Shown: positions 41,629 through 50,814, numbered from the stretch's first letter. The stretch: 64,000 nucleotides of DNA from Phycisphaeraceae bacterium (GCA_019636735.1 JAHBWY010000004.1:248001-312000); one strand, 5' to 3'. The notes: generated by a model from the sequence alone, not told the origin. Made by a program: numbers and translations.

Positions 41629-42543
41629 ATGAGTCGCCTTTGCTCCAAGGTTGTTTCGGCGCTGGCGGTGGCCTGCGCCATGACGATGTCTGCGTCGGCC
41701 AATGTGCTGTATGACTGGAATCTGGTCGTTCTCGGCAATCTCTCGAGCACTTCGGAGGTTGGCGGTCGTGCGTTCATCGGAGGCAATCTCGGTGGCTCCG
41801 CATCGAACTGGGCGTACCAGTTGAATCCGGCGGTCAACTGGCTGGGCATCGACACCCTCGTCGTCGGCGGCAACATCACCGCGTCGAACCTCAACATCCA
41901 GGCGGGGAATCTGCGGCTCGGTGGGAGCTCGTCGGCGAACCTGAACTTCAATGGCGGTGGATCGCTCATCCTCGACCCGACCGTCTCCAGTCAGATTCCC
42001 GGGATCGCCGCTCAGCTCACCGCGACTTCGTCGGCGCTCGCGGCCTTGACGACGAACAGCACCGTGGTCACGCCCGGAGGCCAGCCCGGCGCTGCCGTCT
42101 TCAACGCCAATCCGGTCAACGGCGTTGCCGTCTTCAGTGTGGCGGCCTCGTCACTTTTCTCGAATGGCCTGGTGCAGCAGATCGAGCTGAACGCCAACGG
42201 TGCTTCGTCGATCGTCGTGAATGTGACCGGTCAGAATGTCCTCTACAACAGCGGCAACTTCGTCGGCGCGTTCACCTCGAACTTCGCGCGGGCGAATGTC
42301 ATCTGGAACTTCGTCGACGCGACGGACATCAATCTCCAGCGGGGCTTCAATGGCGCCATTCTGGCGCCCAACGCCCACCTCACGAACATCAATGACATCG
42401 ACGGGTCGGTCTTCGTCGGGTCGTTCAGTCAGTTCGGCGAAGTTCACCTTCCGAACTACACCGGCGTCATTCCCGCTCCCGGAGCGGCCCTGCTTCTGAC
42501 GGCGGCGGGCGTGCTCGCCGGTCGGCGCCGGCGCGCCGCGTAA
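41629..42543 (+). CDS. Choice-of-anchor A family PEP-CTERM protein
   Basis: 304 residues. Signal peptide CSKVVSALAVACAMTMSASAN. The body is the collagen-binding-like 'choice-of-anchor A' domain: YDWNLVVLGNLSSTSEVGGRAFIGGNL, later NGAILAPNAHLTNINDIDGSVFVGSF. The C-terminus is a PEP-CTERM sorting signal of the PAPG type: VIPAPGAALLLTAAGVLAGRRRRAA (proline motif, hydrophobic helix, arginine cluster). Such proteins are processed by an exosortase and placed at the cell surface or in extracellular matrix; no exosortase gene is in the window. GAGAGAG precedes the ATG by about nine bases. Confidence 0.85.
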   Translation: MSRLCSKVVSALAVACAMTMSASANVLYDWNLVVLGNLSSTSEVGGRAFIGGNLGGSASNWAYQLNPAVNWLGIDTLVVGGNITASNLNIQAGNLRLGGSSSANLNFNGGGSLILDPTVSSQIPGIAAQLTATSSALAALTTNSTVVTPGGQPGAAVFNANPVNGVAVFSVAASSLFSNGLVQQIELNANGASSIVVNVTGQNVLYNSGNFVGAFTSNFARANVIWNFVDATDINLQRGFNGAILAPNAHLTNINDIDGSVFVGSFSQFGEVHLPNYTGVIPAPGAALLLTAAGVLAGRRRRAA

Positions 42544-42622
42544 GGCGGTGGTGCGATGGATCATCGTCGTCGCGCTCTGGTGAGTTCGGCGTCGAAACGG
42601 TTTCCCGGCGGAGGGGAGAAGT

Positions 42623-42653
42623 GCGGGTCGGGCAAGTTGTGCGCCCGACCCGC
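42623..42653 (+). terminator. 11-bp perfect GC hairpin after the PEP-CTERM gene
   Basis: GCGGGTCGGGC (42623-42633) pairs perfectly with GCCCGACCCGC (42643-42653) around a 9-base loop, 80 bases past the stop. No T-run follows, so it is either a U-less terminator or an mRNA 3'-end stabiliser. Confidence 0.5.
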
Positions 42654-42901
42654 AGCCCCGGGCCGAATGGCTTCGGCCAATTCGTCAATCGCGGGGCACC
42701 ACCCCCTGGACGGGTGCACCACTCGGGGCGGGGCGCAGCGCACGGCGGGGTCAGTGTCAGCCCGAAGTGAAGGTCAGCGCTCCGCGGAGGCTCCCGCTGC
42801 GACATCCGCAACGACTCGCGCGCCGGCGGCACGCGCGGCAGTTGGCGCATGGCGGCACTCGAGGTGGCTGGCGCCATGACGCGCCTTCATGGGTCGTCTT
42901 C

Positions 42902-42907
42902 TACGAT
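42902..42907 (+). promoter_or_regulatory. Candidate -10 box (TACGAT) for the DUF1080 gene
   Basis: TACGAT ends six bases before the ATG at 42914, predicting transcription from the start codon itself. Confidence 0.4.
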
Positions 42908-42913
42908 GCAGTC

Positions 42914-44344
42914 ATGTGCACGCGTTCTTCGAGAGCCGACGCTCGAGGCAGAGGTCTGCACGGCCTCCCGCTCCACGCCTTCGTGACCCTCCTGCTCACT
43001 TCACACGCCGTCGGCATCGCCGCAGCAAGTTCGGTCGCGGCCGGGTCGGAGCAGGTGTTGCCCGCGGGTGGGGCCGGAACCGCCGCAGGGGGCGACTGGC
43101 TGGACCTCAACTCGCTCGAACACTGGGTCGTCGTCAACGGCACATCAACCACATGGCGGCAGGAGGGAGACGAACTCATCTCCACGGGCGTGCCCTATGG
43201 CATGCTGCGCACTCGCCGCCCCTTCACCAACTTCATTCTCGAGTTGGAGTGGAAGCACATTGACCCTCGCGGCAATGCGGGGATCTTCATCTGGGGTGAT
43301 CCAATTCCCGCGAAGGGGGTCCCCTTCCCGCGATCGATCGAAGTGCAGGTGATGCTGACCGACGATGTACACGATGAGCAGGGGCGCCTGCTCTACACAG
43401 GGCAGGGGGACATCTTCTCGATTCACGGTGCCCGATGCACACCCGTCAATCCGCATCCGGCAGGGTGGCAGCGTGCGCTTCCAGCGGCGCGCCACACGAA
43501 GGGCGCTGGGGAGTGGAATCACTATCGCATCGAGGCGCGCGACGGCACCATCACGCTCTCGGTGAACGGACACCAGGTCTCCGAAGTCCGTGATGGCAAC
43601 CCGCGAAGCGGCTTCCTCTCGCTCGAACCCGAGGGCAGCGAGATCCGCTTCCGCAACATCCGACTCAAGGAGTTGCCGGTCGGAGAAAGCAGCGAGGAAG
43701 GTTCACCGAGTCTTGCCATGCGTGGGGGTGACGGGTGGAAGACACTCTTCGGCGCCGACCTCGCACCCTGGAAGCTCGACACCGAACTCGCGAAACACTG
43801 GAGCGTCCACGGCACCACGCTGCGCTTCGACGGGCGAGGTGGCGACCTCTGGACGCGAGAGAGTTTCGGTGACTTCGACCTCGTGGTGGACTGGCGCTGG
43901 ACGAAGGAGCACCAGGGACTCATGCACCGCCCAGTCATCCTCCCCGACGGGAGCGAGGCAACACACGAGGATGGTTCGGTGAAGACCGTGGAGGTTGAGG
44001 AGAGGGACAGCGGCATCTTCCTGCGCGGCTCCACGAAGGCGCAGGTCAACATGTGGATGTGGCCGGTCGGCAGCGGGGAGATCTACGGCTATCGAGTCGA
44101 TCCGGCGTCATCTGCAGAGCTTCGTGCGGCGTGCACGCCGAACCACCCGGCGGATGCTCCAGTGGGACAGTGGAATCGCTTTGAGATTTCCGTCCGCGGA
44201 TCGAGCGTCACCGTGCACCTCAACGGCACGCTGGTGATTGACGGCGCGGAACTACCCGGACTGCCGCCGCGCGGACCCATCGGACTTCAAAGCCACGGTT
44301 CGCCGGTCGAGTTCATGAACATCTTCGTCAGGCCGTATCCGTGA
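42914..44344 (+). CDS. Exported protein with two DUF1080 (3-keto-disaccharide hydrolase-like) domains
   Basis: 476 residues with an export signal (LHAFVTLLLTSHAVGIAAASS). Two copies of the DUF1080 jelly-roll: about 48-255 (TRRPFTNFILELEWKHIDPRGNAGIFIWG ... GEWNHYRIEARDGTITLSVNG ... GFLSLEPEGSEIRFRNIRLK) and 265-476 (GDFDLVVDWRWTKEH ... VGQWNRFEISVRGSSVTVHLNG ... GPIGLQSHGSPVEFMNIFVR). The domain is abundant in planctomycetes and linked to carbohydrate breakdown or binding; only some members have shown hydrolase activity. The first residues after the ATG include Cys2, but a lipobox is not evident. Confidence 0.82.
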   Translation: MCTRSSRADARGRGLHGLPLHAFVTLLLTSHAVGIAAASSVAAGSEQVLPAGGAGTAAGGDWLDLNSLEHWVVVNGTSTTWRQEGDELISTGVPYGMLRTRRPFTNFILELEWKHIDPRGNAGIFIWGDPIPAKGVPFPRSIEVQVMLTDDVHDEQGRLLYTGQGDIFSIHGARCTPVNPHPAGWQRALPAARHTKGAGEWNHYRIEARDGTITLSVNGHQVSEVRDGNPRSGFLSLEPEGSEIRFRNIRLKELPVGESSEEGSPSLAMRGGDGWKTLFGADLAPWKLDTELAKHWSVHGTTLRFDGRGGDLWTRESFGDFDLVVDWRWTKEHQGLMHRPVILPDGSEATHEDGSVKTVEVEERDSGIFLRGSTKAQVNMWMWPVGSGEIYGYRVDPASSAELRAACTPNHPADAPVGQWNRFEISVRGSSVTVHLNGTLVIDGAELPGLPPRGPIGLQSHGSPVEFMNIFVRPYP

Positions 44345-44534
44345 GACGCTGCGCTGCGTGCTCCGCCAGAGTGAGGTCACGACGGCGGAGTGCACCGTGA
44401 GAAGCGAGCGGCGCTCGGTGGCCCATGTCGGTGACCGAGACAAGGAACCGGGTCTCGACGCTCGCGGCGTCAGGCAGTAGCTCCGCCCGAAGTCGCCCGC
44501 GCCACCGTTGCAGGCCGCGGACGGGGGCGCCCAT
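44328..44534 (-). CDS. Possible small protein downstream of the DinB-like gene
   Basis: 68 residues, ATG nine bases after the DinB-like stop on the same strand, mostly GC-ending codons, and a mixed, soluble composition (AELLPDAASVETRFLVSVTDMG). It overlaps the DUF1080 stop by 17 bases. No recognisable motif. It may be a real gene in a two-gene unit or chance. Confidence 0.3.
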   Translation of the reverse strand: MGAPVRGLQRWRGRLRAELLPDAASVETRFLVSVTDMGHRAPLASHGALRRRDLTLAEHAAQRLTDTA

Positions 44535-44543
44535 GGTCGTCGA

Positions 44544-45035
44544 TCAGAACGCTCCGACCGCTTCGCGCAGCGGCTTGCCGAGCTTCTCGCGCTTCGCCGC
44601 GACGAAGGTCGCGTGGTGAGGCACATGCTCGGTCATCGTGCGGACGAGCTTCTCGATGGTCACGATGCCGCGCTCGCTGTGAATACCCTCGCGGGTCCAC
44701 GCGTTGGCGGGAAGCGCTCGCAGGAATGCGGCAACCCACCGGCGATGCAGCTCGAAGATCGAGGCCACCACCTTCAGGTCGCCCGCCTGAAGCGCGGCAT
44801 TCGCCGACCACAGCGTTTCGTCATAGCCCATGATGAGCGGCTTCTTCTCTGCCGCGAGCTTGCGCATGCGGTGACCGTAGGCAAGATCGCTGTCCAACAT
44901 GTGAATGACAAGTTCGCGCATGCTCCATGTCCCGGCGATGGGATGCGCATCGAGATCGGCGGCCGAGAGACCGTCGATCCACGCATGAAGCGAGCCAGCC
45001 TGGGATTCGTAGCGGTCGATGATTGCAGTGCTCAT
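44544..45035 (-). CDS. DinB/YfiT-family putative metal-dependent protein
   Basis: 163 residues, a four-helix bundle by pattern. DinB-like landmarks: WIDGLSAADLDAHPIAGTWSMRELVIHMLDSDLAYGHRMRKL and the C-terminal EHVPHHATFVAAKREKLG; the His residues in VIHML and VPHHATF are placed as metal ligands in the family. Members include thiol transferases (bacillithiol/mycothiol type) and damage-inducible proteins of unknown role. A TACGCT box seven bases upstream suggests a leaderless message. Confidence 0.75.
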   Translation of the reverse strand: MSTAIIDRYESQAGSLHAWIDGLSAADLDAHPIAGTWSMRELVIHMLDSDLAYGHRMRKLAAEKKPLIMGYDETLWSANAALQAGDLKVVASIFELHRRWVAAFLRALPANAWTREGIHSERGIVTIEKLVRTMTEHVPHHATFVAAKREKLGKPLREAVGAF

Positions 45036-45042
45036 GGGACGG

Positions 45043-45052
45043 AGCGTACGCT
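45043..45052. promoter_or_regulatory. Palindrome AGCGTACGCT carrying -10 boxes on both strands
   Basis: It reads TACGCT on either strand. On the minus strand it is seven bases before the DinB-like ATG; on the plus strand 24 bases before the kinase ATG at 45077. It may be a shared bidirectional promoter or an operator. Confidence 0.4.
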
Positions 45053-45076
45053 CGACACCCTGCGTGGGTTCGGTTG

Positions 45077-48000
45077 ATGTCGGAGGTGGCGCTCTGTCCG
45101 GCGTGCCTTCAGCCTTTTCAAGGGGCCAAGGTCATGGGGCACGGCAGCTTCGATGAACGGCGGACTCGAATCAGGGAGATGGTCGAGGCCGCGATCAAAC
45201 TCCCGCACGCGGAGCGAGTGGCCGCGATCATCAGGGAGTGTCAAGAGGACCAGGCTCTTGCCGCAGAGGCGCTGGCCATGCTGCGCGCTTCTGAGTCAGC
45301 GGAGGCGACCGCCGTGCCACCCTCGGAGCCCCAGGAGTCGGCACCCACGATCTCCGTGTTCCGAGGCGCGGCGGCCAGTTCGCATCCCCAGCCGAGAGGC
45401 GACTCCGCGCCGCGCGAACCTCGATCCGACGGTGGTGCAGCGGAAGCGGCTGCGCCGAAGCAAGGTGGCGGCGCCGGAGCGGCGACAGATGCGCCGTCGT
45501 CCATGCCCAGCATCGGTCCGTATCAGATCACTCGGCGGCTCGGCGAGGGCGGCTTCGGCGAAGTCTTTCTGGCCGAGCAGAGCGTGCCGATTCGTCGGCG
45601 CGTCGCGCTCAAGCTCCTCAAACCCGGCATGGACAGTCAGGCGATCGTGGGGAGATTCGAGGCGGAGCGGCAAGCGTTGGCGATGATGGATCACCCGCAC
45701 ATCGCCCGCGTGCTCGATGCGGGCACCACCGAGCAAGGTCAACCGTACTTCGTGATGGAGTTCGTCGAGGGAGTACCGATCACCACCTACGCCGAGCACC
45801 GCTCCTTGGGCATTCGCGAGCGCCTGGAGCTCTTCCAGCAGGTCTGTTCGGCGATCGAGCACGCGCACGCCAAGGGGGTCATTCACCGCGACATCAAGCC
45901 AAGCAATGTGATCGCGAGCACCGTGGACGATCGACCCTTTGTGAAGGTGATCGACTTCGGCATTGCCAAGGCGGTGGGAGGGGCTCTCACGGATCGCCCG
46001 ACCATGACGGAGGAGTTCCAGGTGATCGGAACGCCCTCCTACATGAGCCCCGAGCAGGCGCGTGGTTCTCTGGACATCGATACGCGCACCGATGTCTACG
46101 CGCTGGGCATTCTGCTCTACGAGCTGCTCACCGGCACCACGCCGATTGATCGCAAGCGATTGAAGTCGGCCGCGTGGATGGAGATGCTCCGGATCATCAT
46201 CGAGGAGGAGCCGCCTCCGCCCTCGTCGAGAATTTCGCAGACAACGGTCTCCGGATCGGCCTCGTCGTCGGTGCCCATGCCGGTTCCGCGGCTCGTCGCA
46301 GCGGTTCGAGGCGATCTCGACTGGATCGTCATGAAGGCCATCGAGAAGACGCCGCAGCGCCGGTACCGCTCCGCCGCGGAACTCGCCGAGGACATTGCTC
46401 GATCACTGCGCGGCGATCCGATCATGGCTGCTCCGCCGAGTGCGGCATACCGCGCGAGGAAGTTCGTGCGTCGGCATCGATGGCCGGTCGCCGCCGCCAC
46501 CGCCGTGCTTGCTTCGCTGCTTCTTGGGCTCGTGGGAACGAGCGTCGGGTTCTACAAGTTCGCGAAGCAGGCGGAGTTGGAGCGGGTTGCACGCAGGGAT
46601 GCCGACGCCGCGAAGGTGCTGGCCGAGCAGGAAGCGAAGCGTGCGACCGAGGCGCTTGCGGCAGCGGAGGCTGCACGCGCCGCGGCGGTCGAGGCGAGTG
46701 ATCTCGTCGTGCGCAACGATGCGATCTCCCGCGTGCAGACCGCGGCCCTCTCCGCGGATCTCCTCGACTTCGCCACCGTTCGAGCGCAACTCGACGGGGT
46801 TCCTGAAGAGATGCGTGGCTGGGAGTGGCGGTGGATCGATGCACGATGCAATGAGAGCGACTTGACGCTCATCGAAGGTGTCGATGGACTCATGACCAAC
46901 GCAGTCACGAGCACGGCGATCCAACTGACCCCGGAAGGCCGGCGGTTGCTCATCTGCCCGATTGGTGCGGCTCCGATCCTCATCGACCCCTTCAGTCGGC
47001 AGGTTGTGGCCAAGCTTGAGCAGGAGGGTGATGGCAAGGCCGCCGAGGCGCGGGGGCCTGGAGTCCGGTTGATCCAAGGCACGCTGATGAAGAGTCCGAG
47101 CGCCGTTCAGAGCGCCGAGTTCTCATCCGATGGCAGGCTGGTTCTCACCGGCGCTCTGGCCACGGGTGTCCGGATCTGGAATGCCGATTCAGGGGCGTTC
47201 GTTCGAGCCTTGGGAGGTCCGCTCTTCGTGGCGCTCTCCGCCACCTTCTCCCCCAATGGTGACTTGGTGGCCGCCGTCGAGGTGGACGCTGGAGGCGGGC
47301 AGAGCAAGGTCAAGGTGTGGCCGACGACGGGAGGCGAGCATCTCTGCGAAATCGATTGCGGAGCCAACATCTCCCTGATCGCGTTCTCACCCGACGGCGG
47401 CGCCCTCGTGACGGCCAATTGGGACGGGCTTGTCGCGGCGTGGAACCCATCGACCGGCGAGAAGATCGCTGAGCGCCGGGGACCCAAGGCGATCTTCAAC
47501 CGCATTGAGTTCATCGAAGGGTTGAACTCCTTCGTTGTGTCCGCACTGAACGGAACAATCGTCGGCATGCGGGGCGATCAGGCGCCCAGCGTCTTCCGGC
47601 TCTCGGCGCAGGACCTGGTGGGCAGCGTGGCTCTCAGTCCGAGCCGCGACCTGCTTGTTGCCCAAACCGTCCGAGGAACCGTCGTCGCGTGGAACCCCGA
47701 CACAACCGAGAGGCTTCTTGACTTGGAGGTGACGGGAGATGCGCTGCGGGCCACAGCGCTCCTCTTCTCGCCGCAAGGATCGCAGCTCTTCATTGGCACC
47801 GAGTGCGGAGCAATCGAGATCCTGGACATGCACTCAGGAGGCCGAATCGGTCATCTCTACGGCCACACGGCGCCGGTGTTCGCCTTGCGATGGATGCACG
47901 ACGGGCGGCTGCTCAGTGCGTCTCGGGACGGCTCGGTGCGCCTATGGGATCTTCGCGTGCTCGATCGCGTCGATGAGTTCCGTGGCACCGTCGGGTTCCG

Positions 48001-49168
48001 CATGCCAACCGAGGGACCCGACGGCATCACCATGATTGTGCCGCTTCGCTCGGCCGCAACCAAGGTCGGCGCCATCGAACCTCCGCCCAGCTCGCTGGGA
48101 TCGCTCGCGCGATCGAGGGAGACCACTGCGGCGAGGGCGCCTCTCACGGTCGCGCGAATCTTTGATGGCGCGCCGGTCGCGTACCTGGAGAACCATGGGC
48201 GAGTCACGCTCAACGCACGGTTCGTGGATGGTGGGGCGCTCATCGCCGGTAGGAACGGATCGGATCAAGCGCTGCTCTGGAGCGACTCCGGGAGCCTTCG
48301 AGAAGTGTTGGCGAATTCGGCTGAAGGTGTCGCCGCCGTGAGTGGAAGCACGGCGAGCAGCCTGCTCCTCTTGCGGAGCGCAAGCGGTGAGGTCAGCGTC
48401 TGGAACGCCACTTCGGGATCACGGCTTCACGATCTGCGGATGCAGGATCTCAAGTGGACAGACGCCAACTTTGGCGAAGATGGATCCACCGCCGTCACGG
48501 TGACCGCGGATGGGGTGGCCGTCGTCTGGAACGCGGTCAGCGCCACGGCCGTGGCAACGATTCGGCCCGCGGCCAGGATCGCGTCTCCTCGAACATCCCT
48601 TTCCAAGAGCGGCCAGCACATCGCGGTGTGGGGTCCAGGGAGTTCAGAGGTTCTTGTGAACGATGCTCGAACCGGGCAGGCGATCGGATCGATCGACCTT
48701 GGGAGCAGCAATCGAGTCACTCAGTTCCTCGATGGATTGCCAGTCATCTTCGACGAGGCCCGAGATCGCGTGCTCGTTGGCACCAGCGACGGCAGCATCC
48801 TTGTCTGGGCCATGGAGAGTCGTGAGATCGTCGCGGTGCTCGGTCCCGACACGAGTGAGATCATGAGTCTCGCGCTCTCACCAGATGGGACACGGCTCCT
48901 CTCCGTGGCCAGAAGAGGCCCGATGCGGCTCTGGTGCCCGGAGCATCTCTCGCACCTGCTGGCCATACCGATCGAAGCCAACATGCTGTACAACGCCGTG
49001 TTCACCGCCGATGGGTCGCGGATCATGTTGAAGAAGGACCTCGGCTTCCTGGTCTACGACTCGGTGCCGGCATCGGAGCGGCTTCTGGAACTGGCGCTAG
49101 TTCCCGCGATAGACGCAGCGGGTGGTGCAGGTCTCCTCGACGATGATCTCGCAGAGGAGCGGGAGTGA
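45077..49168 (+). CDS. Transmembrane Ser/Thr protein kinase with WD40-like C-terminal region
   Basis: 1363 residues from ATG at 45077 (an in-frame ATG at 45134 is possible). The N-terminus is a short helical region typical of planctomycete kinases (DERRTRIREMVEAAIKLPHAERVAAI), then a Pro/Ala linker. The Hanks-type kinase domain spans about 149-420: GEGGFGEVFLAE, VALKLLKPG (ATP Lys), HRDIKPSN, VIDFGIAKA and TPSYMSPEQARG; all catalytic residues are present. A transmembrane helix near 468-495 and a charged coiled-coil follow. From about 595 to 1345 there is a long run of WD40-like blades (SAEFSSDGRLVLTGALATGVRIWNADSG and others), likely two propellers outside the membrane. Its ligand is unknown. 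Confidence 0.88.
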   Translation: MSEVALCPACLQPFQGAKVMGHGSFDERRTRIREMVEAAIKLPHAERVAAIIRECQEDQALAAEALAMLRASESAEATAVPPSEPQESAPTISVFRGAAASSHPQPRGDSAPREPRSDGGAAEAAAPKQGGGAGAATDAPSSMPSIGPYQITRRLGEGGFGEVFLAEQSVPIRRRVALKLLKPGMDSQAIVGRFEAERQALAMMDHPHIARVLDAGTTEQGQPYFVMEFVEGVPITTYAEHRSLGIRERLELFQQVCSAIEHAHAKGVIHRDIKPSNVIASTVDDRPFVKVIDFGIAKAVGGALTDRPTMTEEFQVIGTPSYMSPEQARGSLDIDTRTDVYALGILLYELLTGTTPIDRKRLKSAAWMEMLRIIIEEEPPPPSSRISQTTVSGSASSSVPMPVPRLVAAVRGDLDWIVMKAIEKTPQRRYRSAAELAEDIARSLRGDPIMAAPPSAAYRARKFVRRHRWPVAAATAVLASLLLGLVGTSVGFYKFAKQAELERVARRDADAAKVLAEQEAKRATEALAAAEAARAAAVEASDLVVRNDAISRVQTAALSADLLDFATVRAQLDGVPEEMRGWEWRWIDARCNESDLTLIEGVDGLMTNAVTSTAIQLTPEGRRLLICPIGAAPILIDPFSRQVVAKLEQEGDGKAAEARGPGVRLIQGTLMKSPSAVQSAEFSSDGRLVLTGALATGVRIWNADSGAFVRALGGPLFVALSATFSPNGDLVAAVEVDAGGGQSKVKVWPTTGGEHLCEIDCGANISLIAFSPDGGALVTANWDGLVAAWNPSTGEKIAERRGPKAIFNRIEFIEGLNSFVVSALNGTIVGMRGDQAPSVFRLSAQDLVGSVALSPSRDLLVAQTVRGTVVAWNPDTTERLLDLEVTGDALRATALLFSPQGSQLFIGTECGAIEILDMHSGGRIGHLYGHTAPVFALRWMHDGRLLSASRDGSVRLWDLRVLDRVDEFRGTVGFRMPTEGPDGITMIVPLRSAATKVGAIEPPPSSLGSLARSRETTAARAPLTVARIFDGAPVAYLENHGRVTLNARFVDGGALIAGRNGSDQALLWSDSGSLREVLANSAEGVAAVSGSTASSLLLLRSASGEVSVWNATSGSRLHDLRMQDLKWTDANFGEDGSTAVTVTADGVAVVWNAVSATAVATIRPAARIASPRTSLSKSGQHIAVWGPGSSEVLVNDARTGQAIGSIDLGSSNRVTQFLDGLPVIFDEARDRVLVGTSDGSILVWAMESREIVAVLGPDTSEIMSLALSPDGTRLLSVARRGPMRLWCPEHLSHLLAIPIEANMLYNAVFTADGSRIMLKKDLGFLVYDSVPASERLLELALVPAIDAAGGAGLLDDDLAEERE

Positions 49169-49459
49169 AGGCTTCAACCGCTCCCAGATCCACACCGCGA
49201 TCATCTCGCTCGTTGGGTTCTCGAGGCCGGGGATCTCATTGAGGCAGCGATGATCGAGGGCGGCCTCGACCGGCTCGGTGGCGCGCTTGATGTCGCCATA
49301 GTCCACGAGAAAGCCGCGCTCAATCGGCAGGTCCCCCTCGACCACCACCTCCACATGGAAGGAGTGGCCATGGAGACGACGGCACTTGTGCCCATCGGGA
49401 AAGGTGGGCAGCCAGTGCGCCGCCTCGAAGGAGAATCGCTTGCTCAATCGAACGCGCAT
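49097..49459 (-). CDS. queD: QueD, 6-carboxy-5,6,7,8-tetrahydropterin synthase
   Basis: 120 residues from ATG at 49459 (GTG at 49480 also in frame). It acts in queuosine/7-deazaguanine biosynthesis. Zinc-binding His and the catalytic Cys are in FEAAHWLPTFPDGHKCRRLHGHSFHVEV; VDYGDIKRATEPVEAALDHRCLNEI and the end VEETCTTRCVYRG closely follow QueD. No queC or queE is nearby. Its 3' end overlaps the kinase gene by 72 bases, tail to tail. Confidence 0.9.
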   Translation of the reverse strand: MRVRLSKRFSFEAAHWLPTFPDGHKCRRLHGHSFHVEVVVEGDLPIERGFLVDYGDIKRATEPVEAALDHRCLNEIPGLENPTSEMIAVWIWERLKPSLPLLCEIIVEETCTTRCVYRGN

Positions 49460-49557
49460 GAGCCTCCGATAGCCGATCACCGAGCCGGTGCCGTATCCGC
49501 GGGGGGCGCCGGCGGCGGCGCCATGGCCCTCGCGGCGACGCAGGCGAAGCGAACGAC

Positions 49558-50043
49558 TCAGGCCTTGGCGGCCTTGGCCTTCTTCTCCGCCTTCGGCTTC
49601 GCGGCCTTCGGCGCCTTCGCGCTCTTCTCGCCGCCCTCGGCACCTTCCGAGCCGCCGATCATCTCGGCCTCGAAGTGCTTGAGACCGCGGCGCTGATCGC
49701 GCAGGCGTCGGCTGCGACCGGTGCGATCGCGGAGGTAGTAGAGCTTCGAACGGCGGGCGTCGGCGCGGCGCACGACTTCAATCTTGATGAGGCGCGGCGA
49801 GTGCACCGGGAAGATGCGCTCGACACCTTCATTGGCCACGATCCGGCGGACCGTGATGACCGCATTGATGCCGCGACCCTTCATGGAGATCAGCACGCCC
49901 TGGAAGATCTGCGTGCGCTCCTTGTCGCCTTCAACGATCTTGTAGTGCACATCGATGGTGTCACCGATGGTAAGGAGCGGCAGCCCCTTGGGATCCTTGA
50001 GCTGCTTGGCAACGACGCTTTCGATGACTTGGGTGCGGTTCAT
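49558..50043 (-). CDS. rplS: 50S ribosomal protein bL19
   Basis: 161 residues from the ATG overlapping the trmD stop (ATGA, 50040-50043). GDTIDVHYKIVEGDKERTQIFQGVLISMKGRGINAVITVRRIVANEGVERIFPVHSPRL is diagnostic. The C-terminus carries an added Lys/Ala-rich tail of about 30 residues (GEKSAKAPKAAKPKAEKKAKAAKA), longer than in most bL19. It is the last gene of rpsP-trmD-rplS. Confidence 0.95.
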   Translation of the reverse strand: MNRTQVIESVVAKQLKDPKGLPLLTIGDTIDVHYKIVEGDKERTQIFQGVLISMKGRGINAVITVRRIVANEGVERIFPVHSPRLIKIEVVRRADARRSKLYYLRDRTGRSRRLRDQRRGLKHFEAEMIGGSEGAEGGEKSAKAPKAAKPKAEKKAKAAKA

Positions 50044-50783
50044 GGTGCTCGGTCCTTCTGCGTGTCGGGCGTTGGCCCGTGATCGATGGTGGTCCACAGG
50101 TCGGGGCGCCTCGCTTGGGTGCGCCGGACCATCTGCTCCATCCGCCATGCTTCGATGGCGGCATGGTCGCCCGAGAGGAGAACCTCGGGCACCTCGCGGC
50201 CTCGCCACTCGCGTGGCCGCGTGAAGTGCGGGCAATCCAGGAGTGGACGCCCGCTCGGATCGCGGCGGGAGAATGAATCCTCCGCCGCGGACTGGTCGTG
50301 CCCCAGCACTCCGGGAAGGAGTCGGGTCACGGCGTCGGCGAGTGCCAGTGCGGCGAGTTCGCCGCCTGACATCACGAAGTCTCCGACGCTGAGTTCGAGC
50401 GGGCGAAGTTCCTCGATCGCACGCTCGTCGATGCCTTCATAGTGGCCGGCAATCAGGAGAAGCCGGTCACGCCTGGCAAGGTCCTCCACGCGGGGCTGAG
50501 CCAGGCGCTCGCCCTGCGGCGTGAGCAGCACTCGAAGTGCGGCTCTTGTGTCCATTCGCTCCACGGCCTCCACCGCATCCACAAGCGGCTGGCACATGAG
50601 CACCATTCCTGGCCCACCCCCGAAGGGGCGGTCGTCGACCTTTCGATGCCGATTGTCGGCCCACTGACGAATGTCGTGAACCGCGTACTCGACCGCGCCC
50701 GACTCCGAGGCACGCCCGAGGATGCTCGCCGAGAGAACCGGCGGGAAGACCTCGGGAAAAAGCGTGAGGAAGTCGATGCGCAT
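50040..50783 (-). CDS. trmD: TrmD, tRNA (guanine-N1)-methyltransferase
   Basis: 247 residues. It methylates G37 of tRNAs to prevent frameshifting. The start MRIDFLTLFPEVF, the knot region LLLIAGHYEGIDERAIEE, ELSVGDFVMSGGELAALALADAVTRLLPGVLG and RPLLDCPHFTRPREWRG follow the family closely. It lies between rpsP and rplS without the rimM gene that often separates rpsP and trmD. No Shine-Dalgarno is seen. Confidence 0.95.
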   Translation of the reverse strand: MRIDFLTLFPEVFPPVLSASILGRASESGAVEYAVHDIRQWADNRHRKVDDRPFGGGPGMVLMCQPLVDAVEAVERMDTRAALRVLLTPQGERLAQPRVEDLARRDRLLLIAGHYEGIDERAIEELRPLELSVGDFVMSGGELAALALADAVTRLLPGVLGHDQSAAEDSFSRRDPSGRPLLDCPHFTRPREWRGREVPEVLLSGDHAAIEAWRMEQMVRRTQARRPDLWTTIDHGPTPDTQKDRAP

Positions 50784-50814
50784 GATCAGCCGGTCGAGCG
50801 AGCCCGACGAGCGA

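Larger units (their letters stand above)
42544..42913. other. 370-base gap after the PEP-CTERM gene
   Basis: It holds a strong hairpin at 42623-42653 and a -10-like box at 42902-42907 for the next gene. Open frames here have shadow composition; no gene is supported. Confidence 0.6.
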
